From assembly GCF_918797505.1 (NCBI RefSeq), contig NC_092801.1:20212116-20276115 (forward strand): a stretch of DNA of 64,000 nucleotides, in the 5' to 3' direction. Below the pieces are notes generated by a model, which saw nothing but the letters and a program-made list of their open reading frames with translations, had not been told where the DNA came from and searched no databases. Source of the DNA: Bemisia tabaci (Eukaryota; Arthropoda; Insecta; Hemiptera; Aleyrodidae). Below, in pieces: positions 1 to 10,157 of this stretch. Each line of letters starts with the position of its first letter. Position 1 is the stretch's first letter. Both the position numbers and the translations under genes were made by a program.

Positions 1-380
1 TACAACTAATAATATCTGTCTAAACCGCACCTGTAAACGTTTAATATTAATCGAGATATCGCCCTTTGTGAAGTCGGGGTTTTGACGTCATTCACTGCGG
101 TACTGACACCCTTGGTTTTATCCACCTTGCTTTCATCAGTCAGCGTGACGCGCATGTGCACTGGTATTTCAACGTGAAACTCGGATGAAAGCAAGATGGA
201 GGAAACCAAGGGTGTCACTGCCGTGGTGGATGACGTCAAAAATCCGACTTTTCAAAGGGCGATATCTCGCGGTTAATATTGAACGTAGAAAGTTTCAGTT
301 TGGATACATCTTATTCTTTTTAACTAATCCACAAAAATCGAGCATCAAAACACGATTCTACAACCAGCCAGCGCAACTGA
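1..380. mobile_element. Fold-back element S, left end cut by window edge
   Basis: This is the 3' part of a long inverted-repeat element. Its arms pair around positions 60-270 (GCGATATCTCG-type arms, ACACCCTTGG and CCAAGGGTGTC). It ends in GCGCAACTGA, matching the complete copy at 8404-8839. The frames over it at 6-239 and 185-394 are opposite strands of one palindrome and are not genes. The missing left end lies outside the window. Confidence 0.8.
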
Positions 381-394
381 CCCATTCAATCTAA

Positions 395-515
395 AGTATC
401 TGAAATATAGGAAATATACTCATCAAACTCCTCCAAAATAAATGTTTTATCACGAGAAATCAGGCAACCTTCGAATGCCTATGTGGTGTTTTTCTGTAGC
501 ACGATAGAGTTGTAC
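395..515. mobile_element. Element O, decayed right-half fragment
   Basis: The stretch resembles the right arm of family O: an ATGTTTTATC segment, then a divergent GAAATTTGGCAAC-like arm and a TGTAGCACG end. The left half is missing and several bases are changed, so this is an old remnant. Confidence 0.45.
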
Positions 516-699
516 TCCGTGCGACCGGCCAAAGTTGAACACACACGTTGCGACCGAGAAAGAGCACGATGTCCGTATAATTTTTCGAGTAGTTGAAAAA
601 TGAAGGTATTTTGAGATGTAGGATCTTCTGGAACTTATCAAAAATCCCTGACAAGGCTTGATAAGCTTCTTCAGTGATTTCCACGGGAAAAAATGATAT

Positions 700-895
700 T
701 GCTGATTTAACAATTTTGTAGTTAAAAGAAGATTCCGACATGTTTCAATGTAAATTTTACAACCACGATTTTACGAAAAAAATTTCATAACTATCCCCGT
801 GGTTAAATTAGCCTTCCAATATTGTAAAATGTACATTTTAAACATGTCGGACATAATTTTTTAACAAATTAATTGTTAAATCAGCGATCCGTTTT
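700..895. mobile_element. Fold-back element, AT-rich, one copy
   Basis: Arms pair across a centre near 795: GATTTAACAATT with AATTGTTAAATC, and CCGACATGTTT with AAACATGTCGG. It recalls the element at 15611-15839 (TGTAAAAT and TTTTTTCCGTG motifs) but is too divergent to merge. The small minus-strand frame at 460-741 enters this palindrome and is not counted as a gene. Confidence 0.65.
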
Positions 896-904
896 TTTTC
901 CGTG

Positions 905-1246
905 TTATAATGGAAACTCTTGCATGTATCAGGAATTTGCAATTTAAGCACTGATTCCTACGTAATATTTCACAAGAAACTCGAGGAGGTAATTTCTCTG
1001 CAATCAACTCCAAAGCTCTAAAAGTTGAGGCCGTGATAGAGGGGATATCCCACGCGCTACCGCGTGAGTCCACCTCTACATATCAAGACAAAGTCTCTAG
1101 GCAAAGATAGGGATCAAATAAAATAGCAGGGGTTGTCGTGTTTTCAGTTTTGGAGTTCCCAAACAAAATGGCAATCCTGTTAATGTATATGCTCCCTATC
1201 TTTGCATAGAGAGTTTCTCTTCTTATAGAAATGAACTCTCAGGGTA
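905..1246. mobile_element. Element C, degenerate and truncated
   Basis: It carries the ordered blocks of family C: GAGGGGATATCCCAC, GAGTCCACCTCTACAT, GCAAAGATAGGGA and CTCCCTATCTTTGCAT. Many substitutions separate it from the copies at 10.8, 18.5, 20.2 and 63.2 kb. The right arm stops where element A begins at 1247. Confidence 0.8.
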
Positions 1247-1475
1247 CATTGGAAAAGAAAACACATTGGATCTAGAGTCCAGACTCTTACAAATATCGAC
1301 AAGAAAAAGTACTCTTGATTCAATCAGAATCTAGCTTAAATCAAGAACCAAGCCTCTTAATTTAAGCGGATTTCGTTTTGATTCGAGCAAAAATCCGATT
1401 GAATCAATAGTATTTTTTCTTGTCAATGTTTTCAAGAGTCTGGACTCTAGATCCAATGTGTTTTTTTTTCCAGTG
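1247..1475. mobile_element. MITE A, full length
   Basis: A 229-bp fold-back element with a mutated left end (CATTGG for CACTGG) and right end CCAGTG. The arms hold ACACATTGGATCTAGAG and its complement, then GACAAGAAAAA, TCTTGATTCAATC and a central CTTAATTTAAGCGG. Six further copies lie in the window. No matching target duplication is visible, and it abuts a broken C element. Confidence 0.9.
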
Positions 1476-2391
1476 GATAATTGAAAACTCTCAAATGAAA
1501 CAATATAATTTTGTCGTGTAAATTCTCAAGCGGTGTACGCAATGTAATTTAAGTCTACTACATGTCATCATAACTAGCGATTTAAAAAGATAACGAGGAG
1601 ATAAGAGAGATGAAAAATATGGAAACTGCTAGGTAACATCTCTAAAGATTTCTCCTTAAAAACCGAAAGAAAAACGTTCATCTCAATTCTGGTGATAGCC
1701 CTTTTTTCTTACTCAGCGTTTAAGTCTCCGAAAAATGGTCAATTCCCCGATATACGTGAGATAGTTGGAACTGTGAAATACGATGTATTCCAAGGGGAAT
1801 ATTTATGCTTTGAATATTTTGAGTTTATAGGTCTTGATATTTTCTGATTTTCCTCAAAAAATTACATCCATTAAATTAGATCGAGTGGTTTACAAACAAG
1901 ATTTCATGTGGGTTTGAGACCAAGCAGCTCGCGCGCATTCCGATGTTGAGGAAACCCTCTTTGCAAAATTAAACAAACGAGATTCTGCAAATAGGTCAGT
2001 ATGACCACTTCTATTATGTAAACAGTTCGCTCAAACGTGGATAAATCTGTCAAAGATCACCTCTCACTTGACCTCATTCCACTCACAAGAAGATTGAACG
2101 ATTTGTGTCCGTGTTCTTGTACAAAAAAAGAAGAAGAAAAATAATTCTCAAAATAAAAATAAGTTTAATCGAAAACTTACAGCTTTTTTTTAAACCGTTC
2201 TATCTCAGCATCAGTTAATAGAGGGATAGCCATTCGCTGTGCCCTAAATTTAAGGTTAGATTTTGGCTTGTTATGTAAAAAAAATAGAGTGTAAATACCT
2301 CAAAATGTTTAAAACCATTCGTGAGGAATTTTTTTAACAGTTTCAGAGATTATTTGTTTGTTAAGTTTAGGTTTACTTACATTTGGATTAC
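1476..2391. other. Unassigned AT-rich DNA
   Basis: No gene, known repeat family or strong palindrome is recognised here. Open frames are very short. The only notable composition is a short A-rich AAGAAGAAGA tract near 2128. Confidence 0.5.
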
Positions 2392-2393
2392 AA

Positions 2394-2522
2394 TTTGCAA
2401 TAAGGAACCACTTTTCCTTGCTCTCCCAAACAAGCACATACCTGCATAGGGAAACTAATGGTTTGTATGTTGTTTCTAAAATGGGCCAGAAATAGTGGTT
2501 CCTTATAGCAAAATGTAATCCA
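2394..2522. mobile_element. MITE N-type, short, TT target duplication
   Basis: A 129-bp palindrome with ends TGGATTAC and GTAATCCA. GGAACCACT lies in the left arm and AGTGGTTCC in the right. It is flanked by TT on both sides (2392-2393 and 2523-2524), the 2-bp duplication seen around other TGGA-ended elements. A half copy of the same sub-type lies near 7060-7127. Confidence 0.88.
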
Positions 2523-2676
2523 TTTCTCTCTGGCAGATAATATATTTTAGAGACGCGGCAATTACAAATCAAAGCAATATAAACGGACGAGGCAAAAGTT
2601 GAGGTTATCGTTTTACTTTCCGCCTTATGATGATTGATGCGCAACTTGTTGAGCCAAAAATCGGGGTCTCCAAAAT

Positions 2677-2790
2677 ATTGTCACCTTCCGACCGAAGTAC
2701 CACAAGCGCCACGCGACGTTTAACAATTTCCGCCGCCATTTTATTTTGTAACGGAGAAAGTGTCGACTGAATCTGTTCGCAACAGATCGT
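2677..2790. mobile_element. Element M, left half
   Basis: It matches the left arm of complete M copies (5364-5616, 59358-59611): TTGTCACCTTCCGACC, CACAAGCGCCACGCGACG and GCCGCCATTTTATTT. The complementary right arm is absent, so this is a truncated remnant. Confidence 0.8.
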
Positions 2791-3127
2791 GAGATCGTGT
2801 TTGCAACAGATTCACAGGGTAAAGTCTCGCGAAATTTGGCAAGGGTGGAAATTCCAGAGTGACGTCACCACCCTCGCGAATTGGGTCACTCGCCGCTTGG
2901 TTTCAAAACAACCGCGGGAAGCAATAACTTACCACTTCACGGAACCCCGACTCTCAACAGTCAACACCCTCCCTCGCCCATCAATTGTTTCAATTTTTCC
3001 AACTTCCGATGTTGATTAGGTAGTAATTGCAGACCGCGAATGCAAGTTTTCCCTGCGTTGCCAGCGCACCCCGATTTTCCTGCGAGGAGCGGCCGGAGTT
3101 TAATGCAACCTGGCGACACTGCTTCTG
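2791..3127. other. Unassigned low-copy DNA
   Basis: Moderately GC-rich sequence with no recognised repeat. The frame at 2789-3019 (76 codons) has no recognisable motif and I do not call it. Confidence 0.4.
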
Positions 3128-3354
3128 CACTGGAAAAAAAACACATTGGATCTAGAGAGACTCTTAAAAACATCGACAAGAAAAAGTACTCTTGATTCAA
3201 TCAGAATCTAGCTTAAATCAAGAACCAAGCCTCTTAATTTAAGCGGATTTCGTTTTGATTTAATGCTTAAATCTGATTGAATCAAGAGTCCTTTTTTTTG
3301 TCAATGTTTTCAAGAGTCTGGATTATAGATCCAATGTGTTTTTTTTTCCCAGTG
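3128..3354. mobile_element. MITE A, full length
   Basis: Ends CACTGG and CCAGTG with the standard A-family arms; the left arm lacks a few bases of the TCTAGAGTCCAGACTC block. Flanking dinucleotides TG and CA are not a direct duplication. It sits three bases from the long palindrome at 3358. Confidence 0.9.
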
Positions 3355-3357
3355 CAC

Positions 3358-3766
3358 GATAACTGGAATAGTTTTGTCGCCGTAATAGACAACACATTTT
3401 TCGGTCATACTTTTAATAGAAATGATAATCACTCAAATTTTCTCGCATAAATCTTCAAAGGATTACGTATTATAACGCTTTCTAATGATTTCTTGCTCTA
3501 CTTCTCAATTAACATTAAGTAAAATTCCGAAAATGTGCTGTCTGTTACGCGGTAAAAAGTCAGCATAACAGACAGCGCATTTTTGGCTCTTTATATATTA
3601 TAATTGAAAAGTAGAGCAATAAATCTTTGAAAAGTGTGATAACACGTAACCCTGTGTAGATTAATGCATAGAAATTCGAGCGATTATCATTACTACTCAA
3701 AATATGACCGAAACATGTGTTGTCTGTTACGGCGACAAAACTATTACAGTTATCGTCAGACCACCC
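3358..3766. mobile_element. Long palindrome, about 409 bp
   Basis: Arms of nearly 200 bp pair from GATAACTGGAATAG to CTATTACAGTTATC. Internal blocks are TTTTGTCGCCGTAA with TTACGGCGACAAAA and CGGTCATA with TATGACCG. A smaller hairpin at the centre (CTGTCTGTTACG, ACAGACAGCGC) lies near 3538-3580. Only one copy occurs here. A transcript could fold into a long hairpin. Confidence 0.85.
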
Positions 3767-3825
3767 TTCTCATGGCTGTAGAATCTGACATTAAAATGAT
3801 CGAATTTTACGATGAGTGTACAGTG

Positions 3826-3957
3826 GCAGGCCGTGAATGATCGATTATCGATATTTCCCCATTTGAAGCTATGGTAAAGAATCGATTATTAAGGCGTTCG
3901 TTGCGGACAGCGGACACCCTGTTTATCGATTCTTTTCCATAGGTTTAAATGTATAAA
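3826..3957. mobile_element. MITE F, partial
   Basis: Family F arms are present: CGATTATCGATATTTCCCC, AAGCTATGGTAAAGAATCG, GGACACCCTGTTTATCGAT and CCATAGGTTTAAAT. The CAGTGGCGTGG ends are lost or degraded (TGGCAGGCCGTG on the left). Confidence 0.8.
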
Positions 3958-4258
3958 AAATAAATTCTACCAATCTTCAAGTCGATTCCGCCAGAGGAAT
4001 GGTTACCTGTACCAGTAAATAGTAACGTTTACCTTTCTTCTGGCAGAATTGGCTCTAAATTGACGTTGTGTGAAACACAGCTTGAAGGAATGGTAAATTC
4101 TACCTATCTTTTTATCAGTGTGAAACCGCTAGGCGCCGGAAGCGTGTTCTAAGAGTCAAAATAAGTCTTTTTACCTGTACGAGGTTTTGATTTCCAAAAT
4201 TGGCCCCACCTAGAGCCAAGCCCCCCCTCCCCAATTTTAGGTAAAATCGCCAGCTACA
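3958..4258. other. Unassigned; weak internal inverted repeat
   Basis: Holds an imperfect inverted pair, TTCCGCCAGAGGAA against TTCTTCTGGCAGAA (about 3988-4050), and a short run of C at 4220-4232. No other assignment. Confidence 0.4.
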
Positions 4259-4672
4259 CACTGAAAAAAAATTCTCGGCGTTTTTACCAAGGTCCGTTGG
4301 TACCTTTAGCATCTCACTTTTTTTTACCAATCATTGGTACTTTTACCAAGACAGGCTGGTAAGCTTACCTAAAAACCGGTATTTTTACTGTTTTTCCCGG
4401 TAAGAATACCACTTTTACTGGTAATCAATTCCCGGTAACTTTGCCAGTTAATCTCGGTAATTCTACCACAGTCGATAAAAAATATTGGCGTTTTTACCAA
4501 GGTCCAGTAAAATTACCGAGGAAGTTCAATAATTTTACCGAGATTTCTCGGTAAAATTACCAATTCCATGAATGGTAATTTTACCAAGAAAAAACTGGGA
4601 TCAAACAGAACCCTGAATTCTTGGTAATTTTACCCTTTTCTTAGTAAATACACCGAGATTTTTTTTTCAGTG
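4259..4672. mobile_element. MITE B, 414 bp
   Basis: Ends are CACTGAAAAAAAA and TTTTTTTTCAGTG. The interior is dense in GGTAATTTTACC-like and TTTTTACCAAGG motifs repeated in both orientations, so several alternative hairpins are possible. The ends resemble family A and the element at 9550-9763. No target duplication is clear. Confidence 0.85.
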
Positions 4673-5222
4673 CGGATGAGATTCAACCATCAGAAGACGA
4701 TTCTTCGCGAACCGCGTAATCGACGGATTTGGCAACTCGGGTTGTATTAAACGCGTGCTCACTATGGGCGCCGTGATATTTCACCGCATGCCAAAGTTAA
4801 AAATACCCTCTAATAAGAAACACTTTGCACTCGGGACGGAACGAAGCGCTTACATTGTGCCGCGCTGCCGCCTGCCCGGTCATCCTAGTTGCCAGGGTGG
4901 CGGAGAAAAGCCCCGTTCTCCTCGCCCGAGAAAAGCGGAATCGGGGAGTTTCAGCGCGATCTGCCAACGCTTCCGGGCACGGAGACCAATCTTTAGCTTT
5001 AAACAGACCGATAAAAACGGGACTGATGAATTTCGCTCGCAGTTGGGTTTCAGGGACAAATATTTCTAGGTTTGCGGAATAAAAATAGTGGAACTAGGGG
5101 TTCGTTTTTTGAGCGCTGCACCTCTCGATACTCTAAGGGTACTCTGAGGTGACTTCGTAACTTGGAGAGAAATGCAGTCGCCCCAACGTGAAGTTCTGTT
5201 CAATAATCCCTTCATACTTAAA
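4673..5222. other. Unassigned low-copy DNA with GC-richer patch
   Basis: No repeat family is recognised. Positions 4850-4990 are GC-richer than their surroundings and carry two overlapping frames of 104 and 85 codons without a recognisable domain. I treat these as chance frames. Confidence 0.45.
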
Positions 5223-5772
5223 AGCCCTGGATAGACACTCAAATTTCCGAACCAATTCCGATCAAAGTAGCATCAAAGTGTCGGGATTCATCAGTCTTAA
5301 ACTCATTAATTTGCATAATTTTAAAATGAAAACTTGGCAGAAATGTTTCCTGTGGCAGGAAATCGTCACCTTCCAAGCAAAGTATCACAAGCGCCATGCG
5401 ACGTTTAAAAATTTCCGCCTCCATTTTATTTTTTTACAGAGAAATTGTTCAACGAAGCTGTCCGAAAATTTCACTGAATTTTCTTTGTGCTGCCGATAAA
5501 ATTTAGTGAAATTTCCGGACAGATTCAACCAACAATTTCTCAGTAAAGAAATAAAATGGCGGCGGAAATTTTTAAACGTCGCATGGCGCTTGTGATACTT
5601 TGCCTGGAAGGTGACGAAATGATGAATAGTGGCACTCCATTCTGATCTTACTTTGAACAAAATAGTGCGGCCCGTCAAAATTTAATGGTAGATGGTGACC
5701 ATCACTCCATCAATCATCAGCATGTCTACTTTGATCGGAATTGGTTCGGAATTTGTTCGTCTATCCACGGCT
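5223..5772. mobile_element. Element Z, interrupted by M
   Basis: Outer ends match AGCCCTGGATAGAC and its complement (right end mutated to CCACGGCT). The internal order equals the uninterrupted Z copy at 42500-42784, except that element M occupies 5364-5616. Without M and one AAAT copy, Z is about 290 bp, matching the other copy. Confidence 0.93.
5364..5616. mobile_element. Element M, complete, inserted in Z
   Basis: A 253-bp fold-back element with ends CGTCACCTTCC and GGAAGGTGACG, flanked on both sides by AAAT (5360-5363, 5617-5620). The Z copy at 42.5 kb carries a single AAAT at this place. Arms include CACAAGCGCCATGCGACG and its complement. M has no coding capacity, so an autonomous relative must have mobilised it. 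Confidence 0.95.
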
Positions 5773-5844
5773 AAATACGCCTATCTCACGGCCGGCTTTT
5801 TCTTAAGACAGATTCAGAAAAAGGAAGGGAGTATTTACGAAAGG

Positions 5845-6362
5845 GTTGCATTTTGCAAAAAGGCACCACAAGCATTCTAATGTCGCTATGATTGTGCAAC
5901 CTATTTTGCCTTGCAAATATAAACTGGATTGCGTTTTGCAAGAGGAAACCATGAGCATTCCGATGTCGCTAAGATTGTGCAACTTTCTTTACCTTGCAAA
6001 TGTAAACTGATCATGTAAACAAAGTTTGTCTTCACTCCCAATAAAGTATGAATTCAAGACAAAAATTACCATTATAGGTATAATTTTTTGCAGGATTTCA
6101 GTAATATTTTGCAAATAATGTAAGTTGGAGAATTCTAGCAACAGTGGAATGCTTTTGGTTCCATTTTGCATAATGCAATCCAACTGATTATCTAGACAAG
6201 TTCTGTATCTTTGCTCTCAATAAACCATACATTCGATACGAAAATTATCTTTGTAAATTTAATTTTTTGCAAGGTTACAGAAATTTTATTGCAGAAATAT
6301 AAGTTGCACAATCCTAGCAACATTGGAATACTCTTGGTTCCTTTTTGTAAAATATAATCCAT
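5845..6362. mobile_element. Element N with a second N nested inside
   Basis: Outer arms: GGTTGCATTTTGCAAAAAGG on the left and CCTTTTTGTAAAATATAATC on the right. A second N (TGGATTGCG to GCAATCCA, about 5932-6183) interrupts the outer copy after AAATATAAAC. The outer sequence resumes as ACTGATTATC. The inner copy carries the matching uninterrupted motif AAATGTAAACTGATCATG. Confidence 0.85.
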
Positions 6363-7059
6363 GTGTAGTAGGAGGTGAAACCCCTGGCCTTAAAGTGGCG
6401 TGACCCTATAGCACCCCTACAGAGTCATTTTTTGAGGCATATTTCAAATATTTAAAGAGCGCAGGCTCATCAAGATATCATTAACCGCACGTTAATTTGT
6501 AGCCGCAAAACTCACGAAAATCGGCCGGATGGATCTGTACATCGAATGTAGATATTGCAGGATGGATAGAAAGATTAGTTGATTGATACTTTTGTTGGAG
6601 AAAGTAACGTTGTATTTTGAACTAGAGTGATGCGCGCATCGCGCCTTCAATTCGGCAGATACAACACGGACATCCATCAAGCACGAATAGTTGTATCTCT
6701 GCGCCGTCAACAACGCGAACGTGAATCAAAATGAAAATGGGCAGTCTGGGATAACTTAATTTTAGTTAACGATCGAAACATTTTCAATTCTCTAATTCAA
6801 GTCAATCGATAGAGTTTTTGACGTTTGCCTCGGTTTATGCCTTAAAGTATAGAGTTTACATCTTGGTCAATATTAACACAAGTCAGAAAATTATTTGTGT
6901 AATATCGATGGTAAAAGTAATACGGAAATTTTACTGTGCACTGAGGGAAACAGAAACATTGATTTTGAGGTTTACAAATGTAAGCCGATCTGGTAAAAAT
7001 ACAGGCTCTCTTTAAAAAAATCATTAAAGGATGGGTAGAATTATCTCCGGCTTGTATGG
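6363..7059. other. Unassigned low-copy DNA
   Basis: Nothing recognisable beyond short frames under 75 codons and AT-rich composition. Confidence 0.45.
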
Positions 7060-7127
7060 CAAATTTGGAGTACATATTGCAATAAGAAACCACTATATCT
7101 GGCCCATTATAGAAACACCATGCGTGC
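7060..7127. mobile_element. MITE N-type, half copy
   Basis: The motifs TTGCAATAAGAAACCACT and TCTGGCCCATTATAGAAAC match one arm of the short element at 2394-2522. The other arm is missing. Confidence 0.65.
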
Positions 7128-7695
7128 TTTGAAATTTGAAAATTTAATACTTGAATAAGAAAGACTTTGGGCACCGGTGCCTTATTTTCAATACCGTTTT
7201 TTTCTTTGAAAAAACAATTATTGATAAATAAATTGTGCGATTTTTATATGGTAAAATATGAATGAGCTTTTTTAATTAATTAATTATTTATTATTAATTT
7301 TCTTTTTTATGGATCTTTGGTGCGTGTGAATAAAATTTACTCCGTTAAAGGCCCATTTATTTTAATTTGCAGAAAACAAAAGCAGTAAACATCAAATTAC
7401 CAATTATTGGGGAATTTTTTTTTTCAAAAAAATTAGTACAGATTTATTTTATAAACAGGGTAATATGATTACACCCTCAGATAGCGTTCTGTCGATCATA
7501 GGATTGACACTCAGCGATCTCTGTAACATTTCATCGGGTATTATACCCCCCCTCCCCCCCTTACTTTGTAGGTAGTACCAAACCGACACATTAAAAAGCC
7601 GTGAAAAGATTCATTTCGAGTACTATTGAAGAAAAGTTATGCCAAAAAGCGAATTGAGGAGAGGCTGTCGTGAACATTCCCCCCGCACTCTGTAT
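7128..7695. other. Unassigned AT-rich DNA with C-rich patch
   Basis: Strongly AT-rich at 7180-7470, including stacked TTAATTAATTAATTATTTA near 7275. A run of C broken by a few T lies at 7547-7560. No gene or family is recognised. Confidence 0.45.
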
Positions 7696-7939
7696 GGACA
7701 ATTTGGACTGCTTTAAGCAAGAAGGAACCAAGCCACATCAAATATTGCTAAATTTTTTACAAGAGAACGTTTGTGCGGATCCCTTTGAACATTTTAAAAA
7801 AATTGCATCGTACTGTGCAGGAAATTCACTGAAATTTGCACAAAAATCCGCACAACTGTTTTCATGTAAAAAATTGAATTGCCCAACTAAATTTGGCAAT
7901 AACTGATGCGGCTTGGCTCCTTTCTGCTTAACGCTGTGC
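7696..7939. mobile_element. MITE N2, full length
   Basis: Left arm TGGACTGCTTTAAGC then GAAGGAACCAAGCCACATCA; right arm ACTGATGCGGCTTGGCTCC then TTTCTGCTTAACGC. Inner blocks AATTCACTGAAATTT and AATCCGCACAA recur near 27010-27110. Frames at 7670-7906 and 7738-7941 are opposite strands of this palindrome. Confidence 0.82.
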
Positions 7940-8217
7940 AAATATTCATTACTTTCTCCAAAAACAAATATTTTTGAGAGGAAAGGCTGAAATACGACTG
8001 CGAATGAGGGAAATTTTCATCGCGGCGATTTAAAATTGTGAATTTGTTTGCCGATAGAAATCTGAGAGTTTGAACCGGATAATTTATGATGTCAACCAGA
8101 CTTTTTTAAAATCATTTTCTTCCAAAACTTTCTTTGCCGTTGAGCACTATATACCTATAGTTTCGTTTCAAGAAAGTCTCATTTTCAGCGGGAACCGTTC
8201 AGTCGGATGCATCTAAC

Positions 8218-8364
8218 TGGACTGCATTTTGCAATTTGGAGCTATAAATTCTGTCTCATCTAAAAAAAAAAAAAAAACGCTTATGTGCATAGGGAAAGTA
8301 ATGGCACATGCGTTGTTTTAAACAAGGCTAGAATCTATAGTTCCAAATTGCAAAATGCAGTCCA
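8218..8364. mobile_element. MITE N-type, AC target duplication
   Basis: A 147-bp fold-back element with ends TGGACTGCATTTTGCAA and its complement, flanked by AC at 8216-8217 and 8365-8366. The loop holds a 16-base A run near 8262. Same end type and duplication length as the elements at 2394 and 59624. Confidence 0.9.
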
Positions 8365-8403
8365 ACTGGTCGTAACTTGTGTTGCGCCGAACAGCTCAGT
8401 AGG

Positions 8404-8839
8404 TCAGTTGCGCTGGTCACAGAATCGTGCTTTAATGCTTGATTTTTGTAAAGCAGCTCAATAATAAGATCTGTCCAAACAAGAAATTTCTCCAGTCAAT
8501 ATTTACGGAGATATCGCGCTTTGAAAAATTTGATTTATGGCGTCATCCAACGCGACACTGACACCCTTGGTTTCTTGGACCTTGCTTTCAGTGAAAACGA
8601 AATCAGTGAATTTTGATCAGTGATACTGGCTACTCAACGTGGAACTTGGATGAAAGCGAAGTGGAAGAAACCAAGGGTGTCACTACCGCGGTGGATGACG
8701 TCAAAAACCCGACTTTTAAAAGGGCGATATCTCGATTAATATTGAGCGTAGAAAGTTACTGTTTGGACGGATCTTATTCTTCTTAGCTAATTCACAAGAA
8801 TCAAGCATTGAAACACTATTCTGTGACCAGCGCAACTGA
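8404..8839. mobile_element. Fold-back element S, complete
   Basis: About 436 bp. Ends TCAGTTGCGCTGG and CCAGCGCAACTGA; arms include GATATCGCGCTTTGAAAA, ACACCCTTGGTTTC and complements. The partial copy at 1-380 matches arm by arm but has a different central loop. No clear target duplication. Confidence 0.9.
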
Positions 8840-9549
8840 CCCATTCATTGAGATTAAATTGAGTTCGAAGTGGCCTTCATCTCTACATTGAGCGCATTTT
8901 CTATGATTGGAAAACTTATCAAATTCCGACACGTAAACAAAACAATGAGTTTGTTTATTTTTCTATAGGTATTACCGTTGATCAGACACAGTAACAAAAG
9001 ATCCGATAAATTTAAGTACTTAAAAGTTGAAACACCCGCCAGATTTAGCTGCGTGACGCGTTTCATCAATGGGGCAAAGGGAATAGATAAATCTATTCGT
9101 AAATGGTCACCCGAACAAACCAATAGATAGATTACGAAATTAACCACCGCAAAACATGTGATTTATCAAAATTTCAAGAAGAATCCTATGAGCACAAAAA
9201 TTTACAAAACAAAAACAAGTTCCAAGTTCTACTCTTAAGTGGAAGAGAACAGTCATCCTTGAACGTTAATTCATATTCATTGCTCACAAAAAAACTAGAA
9301 TTTACGAGGGTGAGCGATCAAAAACCTAATTTAAATAAGTTTTACGATTGAAGAATGTTTTCGTGTGCTGAACTTGTTTTTTTTTTATATACATTTATGG
9401 AACTCCATGATTTAGAAAACGATAGAAATCCTCTTGAACGAAACGTTGCTAATTTGCCGATCGGATTACATTCTTTCCGATGCCTTAAATGAACCACGTT
9501 ATTTTTGAACAAGCGGGACGTTGGAATTGGTTGTTTTCAAAGTAATCTA
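8840..9549. other. Unassigned low-copy DNA
   Basis: About 700 bp without a recognised repeat. The minus-strand frame at 8854-9147 (97 codons) shows no motif I can identify, and nothing around it suggests a gene. Confidence 0.45.
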
Positions 9550-9763
9550 CACTGAAAAAAAGTATGGTAACAGCTACTATAAGTCCACTTGATTTTTTAC
9601 TGTGATACTTTTTGGTGAAATAAACACAATTATAGTAGTATCCACCAGTCCTCTGGTGATATCTACCATAATATGGTAAATGCAACGATAGAGTCTGGTG
9701 TTCATTACCATACTCGGATCACTGTGTCGGATTATAGTAGAATCTACCATTTTTTTTTCAGTG
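9550..9763. mobile_element. MITE B-like, TA target duplication
   Basis: A 214-bp element with ends CACTGAAAAAAAG and TTTTTTTTTCAGTG, flanked by TA on both sides (9548-9549, 9764-9765). The interior repeats TGGTAGATTCTAC-like and ATGGTAA motifs in both orientations. Its ends link families A and B. Confidence 0.88.
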
Positions 9764-9925
9764 TAAAAAATACTGATTCCTCCTAGTGTTGAGTAAATTT
9801 CGGAAATTTTTGACGTGTTTGACTTGTTCTACTTCAAATTTTGGCGAGGCAAAGCTTCTTGTGAAGGTTTAAATATTGTCCTGTCCAGCGGTCAAACTTC
9901 GTGATCTTTAAATGGTTTGTTGATT

Positions 9926-10155
9926 CACTGGGGGAAAAAACACATTGTATCTACAGTCCAGACTCTTAAAAACATCGACAAGAAAAAATACTCTTGATTC
10001 AATCAGATTTAAGGTTAAATCAAGAACCAAGCCTCTTAATTTGAGTGGATTTCCTTTTGATTTATGCTTAAATCTGATTGAATCACGAGTCCTTTTTCTC
10101 GTCAATGTTTTCAAGAGTCTGGACTCTAGATCCAATGTGGTTTTTTCTTCCAGTG
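9926..10155. mobile_element. MITE A, full length
   Basis: A 230-bp A element (CACTG and CAGTG ends, GGATCTAGAG-type arms) flanked by TT at 9924-9925 and 10156-10157, consistent with a 2-bp duplication. Three overlapping frames read through it on both strands and are not genes. Confidence 0.92.
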
Positions 10156-10157
10156 TT

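Noticed and set aside
1247..1475. TA target duplication for this A copy
   Set aside because: TA precedes the element but GA follows it, so a duplication is not supported at this copy.
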